A stretch of 64,000 nucleotides of DNA, taken from assembly GCA_964036155.1 (NCBI GenBank), contig OZ038423.1, positions 49,925,249 to 49,989,248 of the forward strand, read 5' to 3'. The stretch comes from Diploscapter coronatus. Its lineage: Eukaryota; Nematoda; Chromadorea; Rhabditida; Rhabditidae. The position numbers were made by a program, and so were the translations under genes. The first letter of the stretch is position 1; each line of letters starts with the position of its first letter. Shown piece after piece: positions 25,078 to 38,400 of this stretch. Below the pieces are notes generated by a model. That model saw only the letters and a list, made by a program, of their open reading frames with translations. It did no database searches and was not told where the DNA came from.

Positions 25078-28000
25078 ATGTTTGGGTAGGTCATTTAAAA
25101 AAAATATCAATTATTTTTTTATACTCTAGCGATGTTATCAATGCAGAACCTGTGGTGTTTCTTATAGCAATTTGGCTTGGATTCTCAACCACAATAGATC
25201 CGTTGTTCACTTTCTATGCAAGATGCATCGAAATTGGGAACAGTACCAAGGTTCACTAGTATTTTTTGAAAAGGAAAGAAAAAGAATGATTTTGAATTTC
25301 AGTATTTGACCGGTGGTAAAAATGTTACTGACTTGTGTTCATCAATAACTGGATCGAATAGCACTCTGCTTGACGTTGTTGAAAGCGACATTTCATCCAC
25401 GAACACTTGGCTTCTGGTAGTTTTTTTCCTTTCGGATTGGCTTGAGTGTTCTTGAATTAGGTTGTCAACACGATACCTTCCCTGATTACGACTCCGTTGA
25501 TAGGACTATGGGCAGATAAACAGGGTTGGCTTGTTCGATAATTCTCAATTTCTGACAAAATCAAGAAGAAAGGCGATAATAGTTCTTTTTTGTCCAACCC
25601 TAATTTCGCATTTTCAATGTTTTATATTTCAATGCTGTCAAAAATAGTCCATAACTTCAACAATTTCTTTGAGTAGATTTACTAGGAATATTAAAATGAT
25701 AGATTTTAGGCAGGAAACCCGTGTTGTTATTCGCTTTAACTTCTCTATGTCTATATTCATTCTTACATCTGCTGTCAGTTTTGACTTACAAAACGATGAG
25801 CATCTACATTTGGTACTACATTTCGGAAATGCTCTCTGGTATCCTATCATCTTCGTAACATTAGATTATGATAAATGCAGGACTATTTGGAGGAGGAGCA
25901 ACACCTCTAATCATCTCGATAACTATAGTCACTGACGATTGCAGACCTGATTTGGAACCGGTAAATATCAGAAATTTGTTAGAGTGAACTGGTTGAACTT
26001 GTTAGGGTAGAAATGTTGTGCCTATCCGTATCGGTATCGTTTCATTCCTGCAAATCTTCGCGCAGATTATTGGTATGTTGATATTTTGATCGGATCATTC
26101 AACCCTTCAAGCACATTCCAGGCTCTTTCGGAGTTTCAATGCTATCAGTTGACTCGAAGGCTGATATTGATGAACGCACTACGAGCTATATTCAGTGCAA
26201 CATTATTCGTAAGAGTTTAGAGTTGAAGCTGGATAAAGAATTTGTCGAATAGGAAGAAAATTTAAAAAAAAAACATACTTGTGAATATCTTTACTTTTTC
26301 AGCAGTATTTGAAGTGTTATTTTTTCACACCACAGCAAAGATGTTGCATACATTTTGCATCTCTCCTCTCCTAGACTCAGCCCCCTCGAAATAGCATGCA
26401 GCACACGGAGAGAGAAAAGACAGATAGCAAACAAAAGGGAGACGGAAATAGCGAAAGGAAGAAGGGGCGGGGCGCGTGCGAAAGCGAGTTGCAAAGTGTG
26501 CAGCATCCTTGTTATGGTGTGAAAATAATATACAAAGGTTTTGACCATCTTGTTGTGGATTATTTGTTCAGCTATCTGAGGTGCTGTGACCATACAAAAT
26601 GTTTCATACCCAGCGGCTGGTCGGAGTTAACTCTGACTCCGGAAAAATTTACCAACTCCAGTTCAAACTCGGAAATTTTCAAAATTTGACCCCGACCCGC
26701 CACTGTTCACCACTGCTTCTAGTGCTCTAATAGTAAGATCTTGCCTGGCTTCATTCTGATTGCTGCTCTCAAAATAGGTGTATCAGCTACCTGAAAATTT
26801 TGAGTCATGGAAAACTTTTCTTCATATAAGATCATTCATCCTATTCCTTCGTACATTTTCTAGAACACGTATTCAGAAACTGGAATGCTTGTGGCTGCCT
26901 TTCTTTATGCCGTTTTCTTTGTTAGAGAAACTCACTTCCCGAAACGAGATCAATTGAATCAGTCGACGACTATCAAATGTAACCATATGCCTGTGACAAT
27001 CTGTAATGATCCATAGAAAATTTCAGCCAATAACAATGATTACGACGAAAAGAATCCATTACTTGGCGGTAAACGGAAGCATAATGGTCTTATGAAATAC
27101 GTTTCTTCGTATTTTGAGGTAAAACGATTGATATTTCGTCTTGATTCCAAAAACTTCCATCCAGGTACTTACCGAGAAACGCCCAGGGTACACTAGATTT
27201 TGTCTTTGCCTTTCGTTGTTCTTCGCCTTTGCTGAATTCATTGCCTTCGGTATGAAGCTATCTTGATAGAATCTAAAAATTTAGCAAATTCAAGATTCGT
27301 AAAAGTCGATTTACAAAACAAATCTTGCATTGAATCTTCGAGTTCGACTTCTCAAATTTAGAATATTTGACCTATTACAATTTCGATTTTGAGCTTTCAT
27401 TCGACTTCAATTCCAAAGTGATCAAAATCTCACTCTGGTTCACATAGTTCACACTTAAGGAGAAATTGAAATAGAAGTGCACGACTAACAATATTCCGAA
27501 CCTCGTGGAATTGTCAACATTCTACCCTTTCATTCAGCAATTTAGACAATCAACTGATGATGCTCCTTATGAAGCGACCTCCATTCGGCTGGTCAGATAA
27601 AGTTTGGACAGTGTTTACACTGGTTCAAAACGGATGTTACGGTTTCGGAATGATAGCACGTGAGATTGCGCATCATGATAATTTGATCAATGGTTTACTT
27701 TTCAGTACCCCTGTTTCTGACATTTGTCAGTTGGCTCGGCAAAGACAGTCTGATGATCATCGTAGGCGTTTCTTCGAGTGCTGCTTGCTTCTTTGTCATT
27801 TCTCTGGCGACCAATACCAGCGAAATTTTCATGAGTAAATAATAGTTTGAAAAGTATCTTGACAATTTTGAAGTTTAGCTGCTGTATTGGGAGTTTTGAC
27901 CGGCGCAATATTCACTGGCTATATATCGTTCTTGCCCAGAATGGTTAGGAAAGATCAAACTGCTAGATTGAACACAAGTAAGTCTTTGTTTGTGACCTCT

Positions 28001-28432
28001 AGTTATCTCGATATAACGGTATTAGGAAATGTCATGCATGATGTGTAGAATTTCTCATACTATCACCTCTCACCATACTATTATGTCATGTTGCGAAGTC
28101 GCGATATCCCTATTTCAATATTTTCCTTCAGAATTATTTCGATTTCAGTCAATTCAATTGTTCAATCGTTTTGTCCGATACTCTCAGCTTTTATCTTCAA
28201 CAACATTTTCAATTCGACCCTCGACTATTGGCCTGGGATGGCGTTTTTCCTTGGCGGAATTTTGCAAGTCATCGTCGTTATTGGACAAATGTAAGAATTG
28301 CTCTTATAATTTTTTTCGTTGAAACATGAATTGGATTTCAGTGTGATTCATATCTTGATGTATCCACAATGGAAGAGGGAACTTTTGCAAAGTGAAAAAT
28401 CGAAACGCGTACTTTCCAACTTGGACGACTAA
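25078..28432 (+). CDS. MFS transporter, SLC46-like
   Basis: A tiny first exon (ATG at 25078) joins an exon reading MFGDVINAEPVVFLIAIWLG. About fourteen exons give a roughly 500-residue multi-span membrane protein. The loop between TM2 and TM3 carries the MFS signature WADKQGRKPVLL, split by an intron at 25525/25712. An N-glycosylated luminal loop (NSTK, NVTD, NST) follows TM1, as in SLC46 proton-coupled folate transporter relatives. Later helices include FGGGATPLIISITIVTD, RFCLCLSLFFAFAEF, LGVLTGAIFTGYI and WPGMAFFLGGILQVIVVIG. The basic cytosolic tail ends SNLDD with TAA at 28430-28432. SLC46 proteins move folate-like or muropeptide cargo in other animals; the substrate here is unknown. A MITE lies in one intron (26318-26529). 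Confidence 0.82.
26318..26529. mobile_element. MITE with imperfect terminal inverted repeats
   Basis: The ends TTATTTTTTCACACCACAGC (left) and the complement of TATTATTTTCACACCATAAC (right) pair over about 40 bp. The interior is purine-rich. The element lies in an intron of the SLC46-like gene. Degenerate GC-richer sequence follows to about 26715. Confidence 0.6.
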
Positions 28433-28744
28433 AGAAGCATAACTCCGCTCCATTTCTTCTCATATAATCAAGTTCTATATCAAACTGTTTTATTATCGAA
28501 AGTTAAGTGACAAATGAATGACTCTCCAAATGCATAAGTCAAACGAATACGAATAAAGATCGGTTTCTTCAAACTCCAAATATCGTGTTAATTCTAATAA
28601 TTTGATTCGATACAATCCCGAGACGTAGCTTCGACTTTGTAAAAAAAATGCGAGATAATTGAAATTTCTACTTTTATTATTAACTTTCGTTTCAAGCCTA
28701 GTCAAATATCATGAAGATCGCTGTATTCTTTATAATTCCTCAAA

Positions 28745-28954
28745 ATGGCAGATGCTCGAAAGTTCACTTTTCAACTGAAATTAAGAGTGAATGTCAGCAA
28801 AAACCAAAGTCTTAGCAAAGGAGGTGTTTCCATGGGTCCTCAGATTTGGCTGATTTTCACATATATTGTTCAGTTTTTCGCGCTAATCATTATAGTATGG
28901 TTTATTTTTCATAAAAGTTATCGTATACAGGGTTACGGTAGCTTGAAGTTTTGA
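28745..28954 (+). CDS. small single-span membrane protein ORF on inverted-repeat arm
   Basis: The open frame has 69 codons. An N-terminal basic part (RVNVSKNQSLSKGGV) is followed by a GP and one hydrophobic helix of about 22 residues (IWLIFTYIVQFFALIIIVWF). The layout loosely recalls SERP/RAMP4 tail-anchored ER proteins, but identity is too low to assign. From 28781 onward it lies on the left arm of the large inverted repeat. The other arm (about 30670-30802, minus) carries a copy with small differences and a frame disruption upstream of its helix. Confidence 0.35.
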   Translation: MADARKFTFQLKLRVNVSKNQSLSKGGVSMGPQIWLIFTYIVQFFALIIIVWFIFHKSYRIQGYGSLKF

Positions 28955-30802
28955 CAGATCCGACCTCAGGAAAAAATTCATAACTTTCTTATTTCTGAGC
29001 CGAATCGAACGGGGTTTTCAGCATTGGATAGCCCATGAAAAACTCTACAAATAATGTAACTACGACCACCTGCTATCATCAACAATTTCCCACCAAAAAA
29101 TTAATTTCCGAAAAAGTGACCCTGACCAGTGACGGTTTTTCGATTTTTTACCCAAATTAGAGTTTCGACCCCAAGCTGGAAATTGGCTTATTTTGTAGAG
29201 AATTGAATTCTGCACCTGAATATGCAAAAATTTTCAAAAATGAGGATGGTCGAAACTACGAAAAATGCATAAAACCAGTGCATTCATATATAGGATGTCA
29301 AACTTTGACCCCCCATAACTTTCTTATTTGTGGACAAAATCGAATGCGATTTTCAGCATTAGATAGCCCATGAAAAACTCTACAAATAATATAACTTCGA
29401 CCATTTTCGAAAATCGATAGTTTGGTGGGAAAATTAAAAAATGAGAAAAAAGACACGAAAATGTGATCCGACTTCGCCGCAGTTTTTCGATTTTTTACCT
29501 AAATTAGAGTTTCGACCCCAAGCTGGAAATTGGCTTATTTTGTAGAGAATTCAATTCTACATCTGAATATGTAAAAATTTTCAAAAATGAGGATGGTCGA
29601 AACCACGAAAAATGCGTCCGAACGCGTAAAATAAGGATGATTCTAGCATAGTGTCAACTTTAACCCCCCATAACTTTCTTATTTCTGAACCAAATTGAAT
29701 GATTATTTTTTTTATTTTGTAGGTCTTGAATAGGAGAATATGACAAAAATAAAAATAAAATTTTTAGAAATTAATTTTGGCGGAAAAAGTTATCCGAAGT
29801 TACCCTATATACCCGTACTGTGTTTACAGATTTTATGTGAGTTAATTTCGGAATTTCTCATAGAATCTTGTAGAGCTCTTCAAGTTGATCAACTTTTGTT
29901 CCAGAACTTATTCTAGGAAGTGCACACACAGGGAGATATGAATTTTTGAACATTTGTATTATAAAGGCAAAATGCTGAATTTGGCCATCATATTTCAAAA
30001 AATTCTGGAACTCATACGAATGTGAATCCGACCTCATTCCTGGAACGAAATTTGTTCACCATGTCAATCTACACAACATACTGAAAAGACGAATTTTTTC
30101 CAACGTCATTTACCTGTAAACATAGTACGGGTATATAGAGTAACTTCGGATAATTTATCCCCATCAAAATTAATTTCTAAAAATTTTACTTTTATTTTTG
30201 TCATATTCTCCTATTCAAGATCTACAAAATAAAAAAAGAATCATTTAATTTGGTCCAGAAATAAGAAAGTTATGGAGAGTCAAAGTTGACACTATGCAAT
30301 AATCACTCTAGTTTTACGCGTTCGGACGCATTTTTCGTGGTTTCGACCATTCTCTTTTTTGAGAATTTTTGCATATTTAAATACAGAATTTAATTCTCGA
30401 CAAAATAAGCCAATTTCCAGCTTGGGGTCGAAACTCTAATTTGGGTAAAAAATCGAAAAACCGTCACTGGTCAGGGTCACTTTTTCGGAAATTAATTTTT
30501 TGGCGGAAAGTTGTTGATCGTACCAGGTGGTCGTAGTTACATTATTTGTAGAGTTTTTCATGGGCTATCCAATGCTGAAAACCCCGTTCGATTCGGCTCA
30601 GAAATAAGAAAGTTATGAATTTTTTCCTGAGGTCGGATCTGTCAAAACTTCAAGCTACCGTAACCCTGTATACGATAACTTTTATGAAAAATAAACCACA
30701 CTATAATGATCAGCGTGAAAAACTGAACAAGACATGTGAAAATCAGCCAAATCGACGGACCCTTGGAAACATCGACTTTGGTCCTTAGTGACATTTACTC
30801 TT
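28781..30802. repeat. 2 kb inverted repeat with internal tandem units
   Basis: The left arm (28781 to about 29830) and right arm (about 30110-30802) are reverse complements around a spacer of about 280 bp. Within the left arm a unit of about 340 bp (CATAACTTTCTTATTT...) recurs near 28979, 29321 and 29669. The right arm has two inverted copies (near 30270 and 30600), which explains its shorter length. Both arms carry a small membrane ORF. The element ends only about 25 bp from the stop of the minus-strand kinase gene. No transposase or target duplication is seen. Confidence 0.85.
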
Positions 30803-30827
30803 AAATGTTGTTTTATTCTATATTATC

Positions 30828-33800
30828 CACGAATTAATGCTTACGCTTTCAAATGTTGGTCTTTCTTCAGGTTCGTTTCTCCAACATTGCAACATTAACG
30901 AATATCTAAAATGATCCTAAAAATTGAATCTAATAATAAGAATAGCACGTACAGTTGTTCATCGCAGAGATTCGGTCTCTCTAGACGATTACCATCTACC
31001 AAAAATTTTTGTAGATCAGCAGACTCAATTTGATTGTATGGCATTTTTCCGAATGAGAATATTTCCCAGATTGTAACTCCAAACGACCAGCTAAATTCTT
31101 ACGGGAAAAAATCCTTTGAAAATCATTTCCATTTTTCTTACACATCACTTTTCTCACTGAGCAATTTGTTCTTGAATGTCTCCAATGCTGACCATCTAAT
31201 GGGCAATAACTTATGATTGAAATCAGTGGAGGAGTTCTCTTTATCCTTCATTATTGACATTCCAAAATCCGAAATCTAAAGACAAGTCTATAAATGCGAA
31301 CAGATAATTTCTCCAAAATTACTTTAGCTACTTTATTTTTTGTCAGAAGCACGTTTCTCGCGGCGAGGTCTCTGTGAATTATTCCTTTTGATGCAATATA
31401 AAGCTAGAATGATTTAAAATGACTGAAAAAGCTTTTACCCATACCATTCCATTGCTGATTTGAAAAGCATATGACTTAAATTCGTTCCTAATCACTTCAC
31501 TATTCTGCAAATTATAATGCCAGTATTAAATTTTTTTCCTCATTTCAATATTCCTACCTCTAACTCATCACGATTGAAATTCTGGACATAGTTCTTCAAA
31601 TCACCAATATCGCAGTATTCCAACACAATGTGTGGTATAAATTTGTTTATGGAGTATCCATACATACTAAATTTTTCATGACTTTTCCAACAATCTAAAA
31701 GGATCCGTTACCAAATGACATTAGAGTTATATTCGAGAATTTTCATAGTTTCGATTTCCTTCCGAAAATCGTCCAGGTCACTTTCAGTAGCGTGAGTTAG
31801 TGCACGCTTTATTGCTACCTAGAAACTATTTATTCCTTCTTAATTCTCTAAAATACCGAAATTGTCTAACTTCAATAGAATTTGAGTCTCCAGAATTCCC
31901 AGAATATGAATTGCGGAAATTCAAATGCATATTTTCGTTAATACTAAACACTGGAATATCTCCTGGAATTTCAAACGTTATAACTTTAGATAATGCAATG
32001 TGTGGTAAAAGTTTTACGTCGATTTATCTCAAAAAGTTTTGAGTTCGAATTTGTAAACCTCAAAGCACTGATTTAAGCTTAATATTTGCATAGATTTAGA
32101 TATAAAAACTGTCAAATAACTTGTGCACACTCGCATAGTCTAATTATGACTACAACTTTTCGAAAAGCTTTTTTTCCACATTCTGCACAGAACTATTTGC
32201 AGTATAGTAGAATGGCGCACCACAGAGCAAAAAGCCCTAATCTTGTAATTATTCGTACCATAAAGAACTCCTCTGTACACCTCAGAAAATGATCCATTTC
32301 CGATAGGCAATTTTAAATTTATATCCAATTTGTCAAAATTAATTATCCATGGATCGCTGAATTTTATGAATTCAAAATTGTTACGGAAGAAAACGTCCTA
32401 CTCGATATCTTGTGTAGTATTTATCTGGTTCATATTCATACTAAAATTAGCCAATGCCGATTATTATTCTTTTTGTCTAATTTACTTACGCATACGATCT
32501 GATGAAAGATAGTGCTCGTTTCTTTCTTTTATATGATATATAAAAGATAGATAATATTATAACTAAAATTAGAATGAAAAAGAATACAGGGAGACCAATA
32601 TAAACTAAAATAAACATAGATTTATTCAATATTATATTTCTTAATGTAAGGCATTTTTCATACCTATCAATTTTTTGACTTGGTTATTGCTGGGCATTGG
32701 AGTTCTAGTAGTTGTGGCGACTGAAATATGCAACCATTGATGAGATCGGTAAACTTTTTCTTCATAAAACCAGATGTCTCTTATTTTACACAATCTTCTC
32801 ATGTTTTGGTTTAGAAAAAAAATCATTATATAAATGCAATTTGTGAAATTAAAAATCCTAAAATTATTAAACTTATCAATGCTCTGAAAGCAATAGATTT
32901 CTTCGATCGGCGAAGGATCGTCGTATTTACTGTCTTCGCTTGGCACTGTCCAACTTCCATTATAGCATTCATACGTCAGATTTGTAGTACTAGAATCACA
33001 GTCAATTGGGTCTTTGTTAACTCCATGAGCCGCGACATGATCATATGGATTCATACACATTACGTTCATTCTTAAATTATTCTCCTTTTTTTCATATAAC
33101 AAAATTTTATTAAAATTATATACAGGGTGATCCACGATAGTTTACAACTTATCCAAGAAAAAAGTTGTAAAATTATCGTGGGTCATCATGTACATATCTA
33201 ATATACATAAGAACGTTTCAATTTGTCGTCTCCCGATTTGGCATATATGGGTGTAAAATCATCAAAATTGAGAGATGACAAACTGAAACATTCCCTTGAT
33301 AGGTCAAGTTTTATTATGCTATTTTTAGTTCTGTAAAATCCTACCTACAGACATTATTGATAGTTACATTGATTATGTTGCTTTCAGTAATAGGATCATC
33401 AATAAGACAACGCCGATTTCCCTCGTACTAAAAATGCATGAGTTAGGGAAATGCGAATTTGTAAGGACAAGAAAAACCTTAGGCGTTAATGGCATTATTG
33501 GGTCTTGACAAGATGAACATGAATCTGAGTTTATATATTAGTTATTCATTATCAGAGCGTGATTGTTCAGAAATTTCCGTTCAAATTTTCAGTGATTATT
33601 TTTATTTTCAATGAATTCAAAGCTTTTTCTTGTATAATCCTATCTACTCATAAATTCATTTATCACAAAATTACAATCCTCAATTTTATTCTCAAAACAA
33701 GATGATAGATATTTGGGAACTTGTTGGAATTTTTGGGTCAGTAAGTAAAATAACTCCAGTTACTTTCATCACTTTCGTAGCAGTAAATTTGATCGATAGG

Positions 33801-34790
33801 CTCATATGGTGTTCCATTGAGGTAAATCTTCCAAGTTTGGTTGACACATTCAAAGTACAGGACTTTAAATCCGTAGATACAACGATCGTTTTCTGTCAAA
33901 TGAGCTGCAATAGATCCAATTTCTGAGCACACCACCTTCTTCCTTAAAATTCGTAATACTTCCTTTACTTATCACGATTAATCCAAAATTCAAATCTTAT
34001 GACTTACATGCACACGGTATTATTAGTTATTTCGTCTTCAGTTCGACTTGAAGCAATAGTTTTATTGACGCATTGCGCCTGAGAACGGTTATCCTAAACT
34101 TTTCGAAAATGACCCAATTCTGACATACAGTGGCTATTAAAAGTTTGGTCATAAAGAACCGTTTTCATATGCAATGGATGAAATAATTTTTAATTTATTT
34201 CGACAAACAGAAACTAGGCATACTTGAAGATGAAAACAAAATGTAAAAATCATTGGAATATTTACTGAATCATCATTTTCAATAATTCGATGAGTGGTTT
34301 AAAGAGACCACGATTGTGTCCAACTTTGATCGTCGCCGCGTATATGAATGAATTCTATCCAAAATTACTGAAGACTTACACTTGGTCGAAGAACGTGAAG
34401 GTCTAATGGATTACACGATGAGCAAGCGTCTAAAATAATATTATTCTTTCATATGGATTTTGATATGGTGTAAAAATGCTTACTCGTTGGAATAATTGTC
34501 GTCGTAGTTCCTAAACTGAATAGACCTTCATTTTATAATCTATTATGACGGTAAAATATTGAGTCAAGTGCAATATTACTGTTTATACGCTCGATTCATT
34601 TATTAAAATTCGATGTTAATGATTGGTTTAATACTTTTTACCGCCACTGTACGTAAACATAATCAGGAAAAATTGAGAATAAAAATATATACTAGAACTA
34701 ACCTTCTGTCGTGCAATTTGTATCATACACTATTAGTAATAAGATGAAAATTGGGAATATAAATTCTTTTCGATAAATGCTTTTGTACAT
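30828..34790 (-). CDS. receptor tyrosine kinase 1, cysteine-rich ectodomain
   Basis: The start at 34790 gives a signal peptide (MYKSIYRKEFIFPIFILLL). Ectodomain exons carry cysteine modules: AAHLTENDRCI with PIDQIYCYESDE (33738-33935), a module ending VTINNVC (about 33350), and KDPIDCDSSTTNLTYECYNG (about 32990). One TM helix (VFFFILILVIILSIFYISY) is followed by KRKKR at about 32540. The kinase domain is complete: IGNGSFSEVYRG (about 32300), VAIK lysine (about 31820), HRDLAARN (about 31370), DFG (about 31270), RWSALETF, SDVWSFGVTIWEIFSFGKMP, and LQCWRNEPEERPTF (about 30880). HRDLAARN marks a tyrosine kinase and all catalytic residues are present. The compact form resembles the nematode KIN-16-type group. 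An apparent TAG upstream of the P-loop exon is intronic, because the acceptor AAATTCAG lies downstream of it. Intron 1 holds a Tc1/mariner-like MITE. Confidence 0.88.
34128..34649. mobile_element. Tc1/mariner-like non-autonomous element
   Basis: The ends are CAGTGGCTATTAAAAGTTTG and, inverted, CAGTGGCGGTAAAAAGTATT. Both are flanked by TA (34126-34127, 34650-34651). At 522 bp it has no complete transposase. It is inserted in intron 1 of kinase gene 1. Confidence 0.85.
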
Positions 34791-35463
34791 ATCGATTTTA
34801 ACTAATAGTTTTCTTATTTGGTACATTAATTTTCTTTCTTCAATTGAACACGCTTTTTAAAAATTTAGAAAATAACTAGCATAATTTTTACCAAATGTAA
34901 TATATTTTCAGAATAATAATTTGCCTTTAGAAATAGGCATCGTGTCACAAATGTTACTAAATAACTAGCAGAGTGTCTGAGACTGATTACTAGCACTGGA
35001 TTATAAAATCGAGAGTAACAGAAAATCAATACTTCCTTTTGCATGTATGTATTACACGTAAACAGCAACGAAACAACAAGCCAGTAACACATACTGTACT
35101 GATCAGTTACTCGGTAATTTACAAATTATTGGAGCAGTACTTGTCAGTATTCGCCAGATGTTTCGGTGCTATATAAGATAAGCTATTGGAAAGCTATTTT
35201 TATGAATCAATCACTACAATTCACATGTGTCATAGGTAAATTTAGAATGACATAATTGTTTTATTATTCAAATTTGTAAATCAATTTGATTGAAAGTCTT
35301 AATATAAATTTATTCAATTTGTAACATTACTAATTAAATCTTAATTTGATTCAATTCCACTCGGGCTTATGTAGCCATAGTAATTTGTCCTTTGAAGTAG
35401 TCGATTTGAAATCTCTGTTTTAAGCTAAAGATAACAAGGAAGTTGAATAACGTTTCTTTTAAA

Positions 35464-38400
35464 TCATACATTTTCAAAGGTTGGCCGCTTTTTAGGCTCG
35501 CTATCCCAACATTGCAATATCAATGAATACCTAAACTCATGAAAAACTGAAATATATTTCTACTTACAAGCTATTTTCGCATAATTCTGGCTTTTGCATT
35601 CGATTTCCATTTTTCAGATAATTTCGCAGATCAACTGATTCAATTTCTTTATAAGGAGTTTTGCCGAATGAAAATATTTCCCAAATCGTAACTCCAAGTG
35701 ACCAGCTACTTTTTAAAATTGGATCATTTTCATAGAGTATCAATTTTATTACACGTCGCTTTTCTCGCTAAATGATTCCAAATCGAATGTCTCGAATGCC
35801 GACCATCTGTTTGGATAGAAATTGGAATTCCTAACATTAGAATTCTCACTATCACTAGCTTGAATCGACAGTCCAAAATCCGATACCTGAAAAGGCTCAA
35901 TTATTATTTTACGATGAAATTTTATCATCGGCTGTGCAGATTTTCCTCTCACATGTGTGAACTTTCCTTCCACATACTATTTTTCATCCTTTTTCTTTTA
36001 CCAAATTCACGAGGAAAGTTCACAATTACGGAAGAAAAGTTTATGCGGTTTTATTTTTACTCAAAAATATTGCTTTATAGAAGATTCAAAATAATACTAA
36101 CAAAATCGCTACACGGCTAAGACAGAATTTTAAATTACAAATCGTAATCACAATCGAATTTATCTTCAAGTGTTCTTTTCGTATTCAGCAAAGGAATTGT
36201 CTAGTAACGAATTCAATGCAGAATTCTCACCTTCACAACTTTATCCTTCGTCAAAAGCACATTTTTAGCAGCTAAATCTCTATGAACAATTCCTCTTGAC
36301 ACTACATGGCACTAAAGTATAAAAAACTAAAAATATTCTCTCAAATTTTTAATAAATACCATTCCATTGCATATTTGCCAGGCAAATGATGTGAATTCTT
36401 TTACATACGAATCATAGTTCTGTGATAAGTCATTAAAAATAAAAAGAAAAAAACCTCTAACCTCGATATTGTCTGTATCTAGATTTGATACATAAGTTCC
36501 CATATTACCGATGTCGCAGTATTCGAAGATGATTTGGGGCATGATTTTATTCCAGCAATATCCATACATGCTAAAATGAATCTTATGATAATTTCGAAAA
36601 CACCAAGTCAGCTGGCAAGTGAACGGCATACTTGTCCGTACTATAATCAGTGTTTTTACTGACCAGTACTGGTCATTAATTCAGTTATTTCCAAACTACT
36701 GGCACAGTTCTGGACAGAACTTGTCAGCTTTTTTGATAGTATACTGTCGTTTAAAATTCATACCATAGCACGTTAGGGTGATATCCTAGAATCTTCATCG
36801 CCTCAATTTCTTTTCGAAAGACAACGAGATCATTTTCAGTAGCGTAATTTAAAGTCTGTTTCGCTGCTATCTTAAAATTGACGAAGTTATGTATTTACCG
36901 AATAGCCAAACTTTCACCTCTGTGACATTATTCGAGGTTTTCGAATATAAATGCAAATTTAATTCCTTCATTATTTTGAAAATCGGGATATCGCCTAAAA
37001 TTTAACACTAATTTAAAATCTTATATATTTGTCATATTTTTGAACTTGAAAATACTGTAAAATCTAAACAAGTGGGATAGACCAAGTAAAAGAAGTTTCC
37101 AAAACCATTTCGCATTATGATCTTTCTCTTGTCATGCTGCGATTTTGAAAATTCCCATTCATCCACATACCATACAAAAATCCCTTATAAATCTCGGTAA
37201 ATGTTCCATATCCAATCAGTGATTTCGTATCTAGTTCCAATTTGTCGGGATTTATAATCCAGGAATCACTAAATATAGAAATTTATTGAAATATTGAATT
37301 TTTCCCCTACTTGGGAACTGCCGTATTACGTCTGCGATAGTTTAATATTTTCCTAAATAATCAGCTTTTAGTGTTCTATGGAGTTTAAAGATCATAAATT
37401 GTCATCATGTTCTTACATGTAATTCCTAAAGAACGATAGATTTCGTCCGTTCCTTCTGTAGGATATGTAAAGGAAAATGATTATCAATAGGAAAATTAGA
37501 ACAACGATTGAAATTGGGATAGTGGTATAAACTGAAAGTGATTTTTAGTTTTGCCCATGGTTAGACTTATGCATACGTATTAATTTTGTCTTACTATCAC
37601 TGCCGATATTAGTTCCTGATGTTGTAATTTCTGGTATAATTGTAGGAACTGAAATTCATAACTAATGCATTTACTGAGTCTGGAATAATTAACTAATCGC
37701 ATAATTATTGTCGATACCTGTGTGTGTACGATCAATACAATAATATTGATCGATTTCCATTAGATATAAATTAGCATCACAAGGATCGACGTCACAGACT
37801 ATCTAAATCTTGCGATGCTCTTAATTTTCCTTCCCTATAATAATCATCATCGCAGTTTCAGATAACTATGACATGTAATTATTAAATTACAAATTTGGAA
37901 TAATAATCACTATTGAGGATCGAAAAAATATCTTTCCATGCACTCATTTCATTTTTAATTCCTATTTTTTCTTGCATTACTATAGTCTAGACGAGATTTA
38001 ATAGCATGAAATTATGAATGAAAATTACAGCACCGTTATCCATGCTCCTCGATAACATGAAAATCTAATAGAGCCTAAAAGATAGGTACAATCATGATCT
38101 CCCATGTTTGAAGGATGTCCCACTGCATAAGCATTTTTGTCTTGACACAATAATAGCAGTCTAAAATCAGAATATGATCCTATATCTAATCAAACATATG
38201 CTAGGAATTCATGCAACTATACTCACAAACAAGTTGAATTCCTCGTCACATTAGTTAGGCTACTTTCTGTAATTGCATAATTGTGGCACTTCCCGATTCC
38301 ATCATCCTAAATATGCATTATTTATGTATTAAAACTATTGTTTCGACTTAAGTCATGAAATTGCATACCTCTGGTTGTAATGGTTCCATTGGGGGCGGAC

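Noticed and set aside
28745..28954. SERP/RAMP4 ER protein
   Set aside because: Only the basic-then-one-helix layout is shared; key residues do not line up well enough to assign.
32330..32400. In-frame TAG just upstream of the kinase 1 P-loop exon
   Set aside because: The exon most likely begins at the AAATTCAG acceptor downstream of the TAG, and the upstream exon ends at a GTAAGT donor.
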